From the NCBI RefSeq assembly GCF_900113955.1, contig NZ_FORH01000005.1, forward strand, positions 124,001-188,000: 64,000 nucleotides of DNA. Reading direction: 5' to 3'. The translations under genes and the position numbers were made by a program. The notes under the pieces were generated by a model. It did not search any database, was not told the origin of the DNA, and saw only the letters and a program-made list of their open reading frames with translations. Below are positions 1 through 7,181 of the stretch, piece by piece. Position 1 is the stretch's first letter. Each line of letters begins with the position of its first letter. This stretch comes from Celeribacter neptunius. GTDB lineage: Bacteria; Pseudomonadota; Alphaproteobacteria; Rhodobacterales; Rhodobacteraceae.

Positions 1-100
1 GCGCGATGGCCGCCGTCACCTGCGCGTCCTTGGCGGCGATATCGGTGGCGATGATACGGGCGATGCGGGCGGATGTCTGCGGATCGGTTACGGTGCTCAA
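1..100 (-). CDS. tex: Tex-like RNA-binding transcriptional accessory protein, N-terminal fragment
   Basis: Only the first 33 codons are inside the window, on the minus strand. The visible residues (STVTDPQTSARIARIIATD, then IAAKDAQVTAAI) resemble the start of Tex proteins, where an N-terminal helical domain precedes the YqgF-like and S1 domains. The reading frame opens with TTG at 100-98, preceded by an AGGAGGA Shine-Dalgarno. An ATG four bases nearer the SD (105-103) opens only a two-codon frame, ATG-AGT-TGA, whose stop overlaps the TTG. The gene is divergent from the LysR regulator. The identification rests on few residues. Confidence 0.55.
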   Translation of the reverse strand, partial: MSTVTDPQTSARIARIIATDIAAKDAQVTAAIA

Positions 101-226
101 CTCATGTCCTCCTGTCGGAAGACCTGTCTTAGCCTCCGGGAGAGGCGGCGCCAAGAGGGGGCGTGGCTTGTCCACGGTCGATATGATATTCCTATCGTGA
201 GATTGGATATTGATCGGAAAACTGGG

Positions 227-1111
227 ATGCTGAGCAAGCTCGAAATGTTCATTGCCGTGGCCAAGGAGGGCCATTTCGGCCGTGCCGCCCAGTCGCTCGG
301 CATCACCCAGCCCAGTCTTTCCACGGGAATCAAACAGCTCGAGGATCAATTGGGCGTACAGCTGATCTTTCGCGGGTCGCGCTTCGGCGGATTGACGCCG
401 GAAGGGCAGCGCGCGCTGACCTGGGCGCGCAAGATCACCGCCGACAGCCGGCAATTGCGCGACGAGATGCGGGCGACCAAGCACGGGCTGTCCGGGCAAT
501 TGCGATTGGCGGCGATCCCTACGGCGCTGACCTGGGCGGCGACGCTTTCGACCGCGTTCACCCAGGCGCATCCGAATGTACAGATGACCATCCTGTCACG
601 CCCCTCGATGCAGATTCTCACGATGCTCGACGATCTCGAGGCCGACGCCGGGCTGACCTATCTCGACAATGAGCCGCTGGGGCGGGTGAGCACCGTGCCG
701 CTCTACGAGGAGCGCTATATGGTGGTCGCCGCGCCGGGCAATGCGCTCTCCGGGCGTGCGCGCCTGCATTGGAGCGATCTGGCCGAGCAGCCGCTCTGCC
801 TCCTGTCGCCGGACATGCAGAACCGCCGGATCATCGACCGCAATCTCAACGCGGTGGGTGTGCTGCCGCGGGTCGGCGTCGAATCGAATTCCACCGTGGT
901 GCTGATCGCCCATGTCGAGAGCGGCGGCTGGATCACCGTCCTGCCCGAAGGCATCGCGCGGTTTCTGACCGAGGGCAAGCCGCTCGAACTCATCCCGCTC
1001 GAGGGTGGCGAGGTCGGCCATCGCGTCGGGTTGATCGCGCCGCACCGCGATCCCAATACGCCGGTGCTCGCCGCTTTGCTGGCCGAGGCCGGACGCATGT
1101 CGGCGCTCTGA
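227..1111 (+). CDS. LysR-family transcriptional regulator beside the formate dehydrogenase operon
   Basis: A 294-residue LysR-type regulator of normal family length. The N-terminal winged HTH occupies about residues 1-60, with the recognition-helix region GITQPSLSTGIKQLE. An effector-binding domain of the substrate-binding type follows from about residue 90. The ATG at 227 was chosen because the family start (MLSKLEMFIAVAKEGHFGRAA) begins there; an in-frame ATG at 104 would add 41 residues unlike the family. It is co-directional with fdsG, 119 bp away, so it is the obvious candidate regulator of formate oxidation. The effector is unknown; formate or a C1 intermediate is a guess from position. 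Confidence 0.9.
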   Translation: MLSKLEMFIAVAKEGHFGRAAQSLGITQPSLSTGIKQLEDQLGVQLIFRGSRFGGLTPEGQRALTWARKITADSRQLRDEMRATKHGLSGQLRLAAIPTALTWAATLSTAFTQAHPNVQMTILSRPSMQILTMLDDLEADAGLTYLDNEPLGRVSTVPLYEERYMVVAAPGNALSGRARLHWSDLAEQPLCLLSPDMQNRRIIDRNLNAVGVLPRVGVESNSTVVLIAHVESGGWITVLPEGIARFLTEGKPLELIPLEGGEVGHRVGLIAPHRDPNTPVLAALLAEAGRMSAL

Positions 1112-1119
1112 TCCTGAAC

Positions 1120-1149
1120 ATCGATTGATAGTTAAATCCTATCGATTGA
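1120..1149. promoter_or_regulatory. Direct repeats with 21-bp period in the fds promoter region
   Basis: The nonamer ATCGATTGA occurs at 1120-1128 and again at 1141-1149, exactly 21 bp (two helical turns) apart, in the 119-bp gap before fdsG. The words CCTATCG and TATTGAT, found just downstream here, also occur together in the lysR leader (about 190-217). This is a candidate operator for the adjacent LysR protein. Confidence 0.4.
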
Positions 1150-1230
1150 CGGATTTTCGATATTGATTTCGCGATATCTGGCATGATCTCATGGGTTTCA
1201 AGTATACGATCGTATTCGGAGAGGTCAGCC

Positions 1231-1743
1231 ATGACGCCAACCCAGCCCGCAGATGCCGGGGCCACCACAGAGACAATCGCCGGGATCATCTCTGCCCATG
1301 CGCATCTCGAAGGCCCGCTTTTGCCGATGCTCCACGCTTTGCAAGATGAATTCGGCTATGTTCCGGCAGAGGCGCATGCGCCTCTGTGCAAGGCGCTGAA
1401 AATCACCGCAGCGGAGCTCAAGGGCGTGCTGTCTTTCTACCATGATTTCAAGGACAGGCCGCATGGGCGGCATGTTCTGAAAATCTGTCGGGCCGAGGCC
1501 TGTCAATCGGTCGGAGGCACGGCGATGGCGGAACACCTTCTGGCGAAACTCGGCCTCGACTGGCACGGCACCACGCCCGACGGCGCGCTCACCGTCGAGC
1601 CGGTCTATTGCCTCGGCATGTGCGCCTGTGCGCCTGCCGCGATGGTGGATGAGACCCTGATCGGGCGCCTGGATGAAAGCCGTCTGAACAAGGCGCTGAA
1701 ATCGGTCGGGGTCAGAGCCACCGGCGCGGAGGTCTCGGCATGA
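1231..1743 (+). CDS. fdsG: NAD-dependent formate dehydrogenase gamma subunit (NuoE-like)
   Basis: A 170-residue NuoE/thioredoxin-like [2Fe-2S] protein. The cluster ligands are visible as C-x4-C in CRAEACQSVG and C-x3-C in CLGMCACAP. It forms the electron-entry module of the soluble, NAD-linked molybdenum formate dehydrogenase together with FdsB. The ATG at 1231 follows a GAGAGG ribosome site; the frame is open upstream to 1183, but those residues are unlike the family. The stop overlaps the fdsB start (ATGA). First gene of fdsGBACD. Confidence 0.95.
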   Translation: MTPTQPADAGATTETIAGIISAHAHLEGPLLPMLHALQDEFGYVPAEAHAPLCKALKITAAELKGVLSFYHDFKDRPHGRHVLKICRAEACQSVGGTAMAEHLLAKLGLDWHGTTPDGALTVEPVYCLGMCACAPAAMVDETLIGRLDESRLNKALKSVGVRATGAEVSA

Positions 1744-3257
1744 AGATTTACGTTCCCATGGATTCCGCGGCCAAGGCGCTGGGGGCGGACGAGGTGGCGG
1801 AGGCAATCCGCGCCGAGGTGGAAATGCGCGGGCTTGAGGCCGAGATCGTGCGCAACGGCACGCGCGGCATGATCTGGCTCGAGCCCCTGGTTGAGATCGA
1901 CATGGACGGGGAGCGTCTGGCCTATGGCCCGATCTCCGAGGACGACGTTCCGGCGCTCCTCGATGGCAAGATCGAGGCGCTGGGCAAGGTCGAGGATATG
2001 CCGTTCTTTGCCCGTCAGACCCGTCTGACCTTTGGACGCTGCGGTCTCATCGACCCGCTGTCGCTGGCGGATTATGAGGTGCATGGCGGTCTCGCGGGTT
2101 TGAGACGCGCCATCGCCATGCCGCAAGACGCGATCATCGATGAGGTGAAACTCTCCGGCCTGCGGGGCCGTGGCGGTGCGGGTTTCCCCACGGGGATCAA
2201 ATGGGACACGGTGCGACTGGCGAAAGCGCCGCAGAAATACATCGTCTGCAACGCCGACGAGGGCGACAGCGGCACATTCGCCGACCGGATGATCATGGAG
2301 GGTGATCCTTTCACCCTGATCGAAGGTATGGCGATTGCGGGATTGGGCTGTGGCGCCACGAAGGGCTATGTCTACACCCGCTCGGAATATCCGGATGCCG
2401 TGGCGGTGATGCGCCGGGCGATCGAGATCGCGCGCGGCGCGGGCGTGCTTGGCGCCGATGTTCTGGGCTCCGGGCGTGCGTTCGATATGGAAGTGCGCGT
2501 GGGGGCCGGCGCTTATGTCTGCGGCGAGGAGACCTCGCTTCTGAACTCGCTCGAAGGCAAACGCGGCGTGGTCCGCGCCAAGCCGCCGCTTCCGGCGCTC
2601 GAGGGGTTCCTGGGCCGTCCGACCGTGGTGAACAACGTGATCTCTCTGGCCACCGTGCCGGTGATCTTCGCCAAGGGCGCGGAGCATTATGCCAATTTCG
2701 GTCTCGGCCGCTCGAAAGGCACCATGCCGATCCAGATCGCCGGCAACGTGAAATTCGGCGGGCTGTTCGAAACCGCGTTCGGTATGTCGCTGGGGGAATT
2801 GGTCAATGACATCGCCGGCGGCACCGCCTCCGGTCGGCCCGTCAAGGCGGTGCAGGTCGGCGGGCCGCTGGGCGCCTATCTGCACCCGGATCAATTCGAC
2901 ACACCCTTTGGCTATGAGGAATTCGACGGGCAAAAGGCGCTCATCGGCCATGCCGGCATCGTCGTGTTCGACGACACGGCGGATATGCTGTCCATGGCAC
3001 GGTTCGCGATGGAATTCTGTGCCGTCGAGAGCTGTGGCAAATGCACCCCCTGCCGCATCGGCGCGGTGCGCGGCGTTGAGACCATCGACCGGATCAAGGA
3101 AGGCGACGAGAGCGCCATCCCGCTTCTGACCGATCTTTGCGAAACCATGGTGGATGGCTCGCTCTGCGCGCTGGGCGGCTTCACGCCTTACCCGGTCATG
3201 TCCGCGCTGCGTCATTTCCCCGAAGATTTCACCTCTCAGAAGGAGGCCGCAGAATGA
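1740..3257 (+). CDS. fdsB: NAD-dependent formate dehydrogenase beta subunit (NuoF-like)
   Basis: A 505-residue flavoprotein that carries FMN, binds NAD and holds one [4Fe-4S] cluster. Diagnostic NuoF-type motifs are GLRGRGGAGFPTG (about residue 140), NADEGDSGTF, GAYVCGEETSLL, and the C-terminal cluster motif ESCGKCTPCRIG. It passes electrons from the molybdenum subunit FdsA to NAD+. The gene overlaps fdsG at its start and fdsA at its end through ATGA junctions, which points to translational coupling and balanced stoichiometry. Confidence 0.95.
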   Translation: MKIYVPMDSAAKALGADEVAEAIRAEVEMRGLEAEIVRNGTRGMIWLEPLVEIDMDGERLAYGPISEDDVPALLDGKIEALGKVEDMPFFARQTRLTFGRCGLIDPLSLADYEVHGGLAGLRRAIAMPQDAIIDEVKLSGLRGRGGAGFPTGIKWDTVRLAKAPQKYIVCNADEGDSGTFADRMIMEGDPFTLIEGMAIAGLGCGATKGYVYTRSEYPDAVAVMRRAIEIARGAGVLGADVLGSGRAFDMEVRVGAGAYVCGEETSLLNSLEGKRGVVRAKPPLPALEGFLGRPTVVNNVISLATVPVIFAKGAEHYANFGLGRSKGTMPIQIAGNVKFGGLFETAFGMSLGELVNDIAGGTASGRPVKAVQVGGPLGAYLHPDQFDTPFGYEEFDGQKALIGHAGIVVFDDTADMLSMARFAMEFCAVESCGKCTPCRIGAVRGVETIDRIKEGDESAIPLLTDLCETMVDGSLCALGGFTPYPVMSALRHFPEDFTSQKEAAE

Positions 3258-6178
3258 AAGACTTTATCATTCCCTGGGAAAACGGGACCGGCATTCAGGA
3301 CGATATCGACCGGGGCACGCCGGCGAAATCCGGCAAACCGGTGACGCTGACCATCGACGGGGTGGAGGTCACCGTGCCCGAGGGCACCTCGGTGATGCGG
3401 GCGGCTTCCGAGCTGGGCATTCAGGTGCCGAAGCTCTGCGCCAGCGACAATCTCGAGGCTTTCGGCTCCTGCCGTCTTTGTGCCGTCGAAATCGAAGGGC
3501 GGCGCGGCACGCCCGCTTCCTGCACCACGCCGGTGCATAAGGGCATGAAGGTCCACACCCAGACCGACAAGCTGCGCAAGCTGCGCAAGGGCGTGATGGA
3601 GCTCTATATCTCCGATCACCCGCTTGATTGTCTGACCTGTGCCGCCAATGGCGATTGCGAATTGCAGGATATGGCGGGCGCCGTGGGCCTGCGCGATGTG
3701 CGCTATGAGGCGCCGAAAAACGCGCCCTTGGCGAACCATTTCGAGGCGCGGAACACCTCGGGCGAGGTCAATGCGGAATGGCTGCCGAAAGACGACAGCA
3801 ACCCGTATTTCACCTATGATCCGTCGAAATGCATCGTCTGCAACCGTTGTGTGCGGGCCTGCGAAGAGGTGCAGGGGACCTTTGCCCTGACCATCGAGGG
3901 CCGCGGCTTCGACAGCCGGGTCGCCGTTGGCGCGGAGAATTTCCTCGCCTCCGATTGTGTGTCCTGTGGCGCCTGTGTTCAGGCCTGCCCGACCGCGACG
4001 CTGCAAGAAAAATCGGTGATCGAGATGGGCACGCCGGACCGTTCGGTGGTGACCACCTGCGCCTATTGCGGCGTCGGCTGTAGCTTCAAGGCGGAGATGC
4101 AGGGCGATCAACTGGTCCGCATGGTGCCCTATAAACACGGCAAGGCGAACCGCGGTCATTCCTGTGTCAAAGGCAGATTTGCCTATGGATACGCCACGCA
4201 TAAGGATCGTATTTTGAGCCCGATGGTGCGCGACAGCGTCGATCAGCCATGGCGCGAGGTCTCCTGGGACGAGGCGCTGTCTTTCGCCGCCAAGAAACTC
4301 GTGGGCCTTCGGGAGAAATACGGTCAGAAGAGCATCGGCGTGATCACCTCGTCGCGTTGCACCAATGAGGAAACCTTCCTCGTCCAGAAACTCACCCGTG
4401 CGGTGTTTGGCAACAACAACACCGACACCTGTGCGCGCGTGTGCCATTCGCCGACCGGTTACGGCTTGGGCCAGACCTTTGGCACCTCGGCCGGGACACA
4501 GGATTTCGACTCGGTCGAAAAATCCGACGTCGTGGTGGTGATCGGCGCCAACCCGACGGACGGGCATCCGGTGTTTGCCTCGCGCCTGCGCAAACGTTTG
4601 CGCGAAGGCGCCAAGCTGATCGTGGTCGACCCGCGTCGCATCGATCTCTTGGAAACCCCGCATCTGGGGGAGGCGCATCACCTGCCGCTCAAACCCGGCA
4701 CCAATGTCGCCGTGGTCTCGGCGCTGGCGCATGTGATCGTGTCCGAGGGGCTCTATGACCAGACCTTTATCGCAGAGCGCTGCGATCTCGATGCCTGGGA
4801 AGATTACAAGTCCTTCATCTCGGATGAGCGCCATGCACCGGAAGCCACCGAAGCGCTCACCGGTGTTCCCGCAGCCACACTGCGCGAGGCCGCGCGCGCC
4901 TATGCGCAGGGTGGCAACGGCGCGATCTATTACGGTCTCGGTGTGACCGAACATTCGCAAGGCTCGACCACGGTCATGGCCATCGCCAATCTTGCGATGA
5001 TGACCGGCAACATCGGCCGCGAAGGCGTTGGCGTGAACCCGCTGCGCGGTCAGAACAACGTGCAGGGCTCCTGCGACATGGGCTCTTTCCCGCACGAACT
5101 GCCGGGCTATCGCCATGTGAAACTGCCGGAAGTGCGCAAGATTTTCGAAGACACCTGGGGTGTGGAGATCGACCCGGAACCGGGGCTGCGCATTCCCAAT
5201 ATGCTCGATGCCGCCGTCGATGGCACCTTCAAAGGGCTCTATTGTCAGGGCGAAGACATCCTGCAATCCGACCCGGACACCAAACATGTGGCCGCCGGCC
5301 TCGCCGCCATGGAATGCGTCATCGTGCATGATCTCTTCCTGAACGAGACGGCAAATTACGCACATGTTTTCCTGCCGGGTTCGAGCTTTCTGGAAAAAGA
5401 AGGCACGTTCACCAATGCCGAGCGCCGGATCAACCGGGTCCGCAAGGTGATGGCGCCGAAGAATGGCTACGAAGATTGGCAAGTCACCCAGATGCTCGCC
5501 AATGCGGTGTTGAAAGAGACCGGCGGCAAGCCCTGGTCCTACACTCACCCGGCCGAGGTGATGGCGGAGATCGCCGCCACCACGCCGTCTTTCGCCGGTG
5601 TCGATTACGCGCTTCTCGAAGAGAAAGGCTCCGTGCAATGGCCTTGCAACGAGGCGCAGCCCGAGGGCACGCCACTCATGCATGTCGACGGATTCGTGCG
5701 CGGCAAGGGCCGCTTTATCGTCACCGAATATATCGCCACCGATGAGCGCTCCGGCCCGCGTTTCCCGCTCCTGCTCACCACGGGACGCATCCTCAGTCAG
5801 TATAATGTCGGGGCACAGACCCGGCGGACGGAGAACTCCGTCTGGCACGATCAGGATGTGTTGGAAATCCACCCGCATGACGCCGAAAACCGTGGGCTTC
5901 GCGATGGCGATTGGGTGCGGCTCGCGTCGCGCTCCGGCGAAACCTCGCTGCGCGCCAAGATCACCGATCGGGTCAGCCCCGGCGTGGTCTACACCACCTT
6001 CCACCACCCGGATACCCAGGCCAATGTGATCACCACGGATTACTCCGACTGGGCGACCAACTGCCCGGAATACAAGGTGACGGCGGTGCAGGTCTCGCCC
6101 TCGAACGGGCCGTCGGAATGGCAGAAAGACTACGCCGCACAGGCCGAGCAATCGCGCCGGATCGAGGCCGCCGAATGA
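3254..6178 (+). CDS. fdsA: NAD-dependent formate dehydrogenase alpha (catalytic, molybdenum) subunit
   Basis: A 974-residue catalytic subunit oxidising formate to CO2. From the N-terminus: a NuoG-like [2Fe-2S] domain (CASDNLEAFGSCRLC); the His/Cys cluster motif HPLDCLTCAANGDCELQ; two [4Fe-4S] sites (CIVCNRCVRAC, CVSCGACVQACP); the Fe4S-Mo entry motif CAYCGVGC; then the bis-MGD domain. DTCARVCHSPTG near residue 392 carries a Cys-His pair expected at the Mo site of formate dehydrogenases. The start at 3254 overlaps the fdsB stop and has AGGAGG upstream. A longer in-frame opening from 3137 lies inside fdsB and was rejected. Confidence 0.96.
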   Translation: MKDFIIPWENGTGIQDDIDRGTPAKSGKPVTLTIDGVEVTVPEGTSVMRAASELGIQVPKLCASDNLEAFGSCRLCAVEIEGRRGTPASCTTPVHKGMKVHTQTDKLRKLRKGVMELYISDHPLDCLTCAANGDCELQDMAGAVGLRDVRYEAPKNAPLANHFEARNTSGEVNAEWLPKDDSNPYFTYDPSKCIVCNRCVRACEEVQGTFALTIEGRGFDSRVAVGAENFLASDCVSCGACVQACPTATLQEKSVIEMGTPDRSVVTTCAYCGVGCSFKAEMQGDQLVRMVPYKHGKANRGHSCVKGRFAYGYATHKDRILSPMVRDSVDQPWREVSWDEALSFAAKKLVGLREKYGQKSIGVITSSRCTNEETFLVQKLTRAVFGNNNTDTCARVCHSPTGYGLGQTFGTSAGTQDFDSVEKSDVVVVIGANPTDGHPVFASRLRKRLREGAKLIVVDPRRIDLLETPHLGEAHHLPLKPGTNVAVVSALAHVIVSEGLYDQTFIAERCDLDAWEDYKSFISDERHAPEATEALTGVPAATLREAARAYAQGGNGAIYYGLGVTEHSQGSTTVMAIANLAMMTGNIGREGVGVNPLRGQNNVQGSCDMGSFPHELPGYRHVKLPEVRKIFEDTWGVEIDPEPGLRIPNMLDAAVDGTFKGLYCQGEDILQSDPDTKHVAAGLAAMECVIVHDLFLNETANYAHVFLPGSSFLEKEGTFTNAERRINRVRKVMAPKNGYEDWQVTQMLANAVLKETGGKPWSYTHPAEVMAEIAATTPSFAGVDYALLEEKGSVQWPCNEAQPEGTPLMHVDGFVRGKGRFIVTEYIATDERSGPRFPLLLTTGRILSQYNVGAQTRRTENSVWHDQDVLEIHPHDAENRGLRDGDWVRLASRSGETSLRAKITDRVSPGVVYTTFHHPDTQANVITTDYSDWATNCPEYKVTAVQVSPSNGPSEWQKDYAAQAEQSRRIEAAE

Positions 6179-6909
6179 CAGCGGTGATCGACGCCCTGCC
6201 GGAAGAAGCCCCCGTCGCGCTGGTCTATAACGGCTCGACCGCGGCGGTGATGATGGCGTCGCCATTTGATCTTTCGGAGTTTTTGGTGGGGTTTGCGGTA
6301 TCGGAAGGACTCATCGACGATCCGTCTGAAGTCACGGAAATCTCCGCGATCAAGCATGCGCATGGCTATGAGGTCCGGGGCCGCATTCCGGAGGCGCGGT
6401 CGACAATGATGGACGCGCGCAGACGCGCCTCGGTCGGGCCGATGGGCTGCGGGTTGTGCGGCATCGAAAGCCTTGAGCAGGCCACGGCCTTTCCGGGCAG
6501 GGTGGCGCCGATGGCGGTGGGGCTCGAGGGGGACGCGCGCTCGGCCTTGGAGGCGTTGAACGCTGGGCAGAAGCGCCGCGATCAGGTCGGTGCGATGCAT
6601 GCCGCCGGGTTCTTTACCAAGGACGGGCTGATCGCGCTGCGCGAAGACGTCGGGCGGCACAACGCGCTCGACAAGTTGATCGGGGCGCTGAGCGGAACGG
6701 ATGTGAGCGGCGGCGCGGTGATCATCACCTCGCGGCTCTCCGTCGATCTGGTGCAGAAATGCGCCCGGGCCGGGATCTCCGGCCTGTTCGCGCTCTCCAG
6801 CCCGACCCGCGCGGCGGTGGAGCTGGCGCGGGAGACCGGAATGACCTTGATGGTGCTGCGCCGCGAGGCGGTGGTGGCCTATACGGATGAGAAGGAAGAT
6901 TGCGCATGA
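6175..6909 (+). CDS. fdhD: FdhD/FdsC sulfurtransferase-type formate dehydrogenase maturation protein
   Basis: A 244-residue FdhD-family accessory protein, called FdsC in fds operons. In this family it moves sulfur onto the Mo-bis-MGD cofactor and chaperones it into the catalytic subunit. The CxxC loop is present as GPMGCGLCG near residue 95. The start overlaps the fdsA stop (ATGA), and its own stop overlaps fdsD in the same way, so all five fds genes are translationally coupled. Confidence 0.93.
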   Translation: MTAVIDALPEEAPVALVYNGSTAAVMMASPFDLSEFLVGFAVSEGLIDDPSEVTEISAIKHAHGYEVRGRIPEARSTMMDARRRASVGPMGCGLCGIESLEQATAFPGRVAPMAVGLEGDARSALEALNAGQKRRDQVGAMHAAGFFTKDGLIALREDVGRHNALDKLIGALSGTDVSGGAVIITSRLSVDLVQKCARAGISGLFALSSPTRAAVELARETGMTLMVLRREAVVAYTDEKEDCA

Positions 6910-7109
6910 CCGATGCGAAAATGGTGCTGATGGCCAATCAGATCGCGGCGTTTTTTGCCACCCAGCCGGGGGGCGATCAGGCCGCCGGCGTGGCCGCCCA
7001 TCTCAAGGATTTCTGGGAGCCGCGCATGCTCACGCAGCTCAAGGCCTATCTTGGGAAGGGCGGCGAGGGGCTCAATGATCTGGTCATTGAAGCCGGAAAA
7101 ACGCTCTAA
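6906..7109 (+). CDS. fdsD: Formate dehydrogenase delta subunit
   Basis: A 67-residue protein matching the small FdsD subunit, with the conserved stretches MANQIAAFFATQ and HLKDFWEPRM. In other fds systems FdsD is needed for an active enzyme; whether it is structural or a maturation factor is less clear. The ATG at 6906 overlaps the fdhD stop. A TTG two codons upstream (6900) is possible but unneeded. Last gene of the operon; a strong hairpin terminator follows 20 bp later. Confidence 0.9.
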   Translation: MTDAKMVLMANQIAAFFATQPGGDQAAGVAAHLKDFWEPRMLTQLKAYLGKGGEGLNDLVIEAGKTL

Positions 7110-7128
7110 ATTATCAAAATCAAATATG

Positions 7129-7159
7129 AAAAGGCCCGCTGCGATCCAGCGGGCCTTTT
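7129..7159. terminator. Bidirectional intrinsic terminator between fds and tdm
   Basis: Perfect 13-bp inverted repeat AAAAGGCCCGCTG / CAGCGGGCCTTTT with loop CGATC. It ends in a T run on both strands, so it can serve the fds operon on the plus strand and tdm on the minus strand. Confidence 0.9.
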
Positions 7160-7181
7160 GTCTTGGGGAGATGTTCCGCGC

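Noticed and set aside
3236-6265. Long minus-strand open frame of about 1000 codons opposite fdsA
   Set aside because: It mirrors fdsA and results from GC-biased third positions; the product is rich in His/Arg/Gly with no domain, while the plus strand has a complete FdsA.
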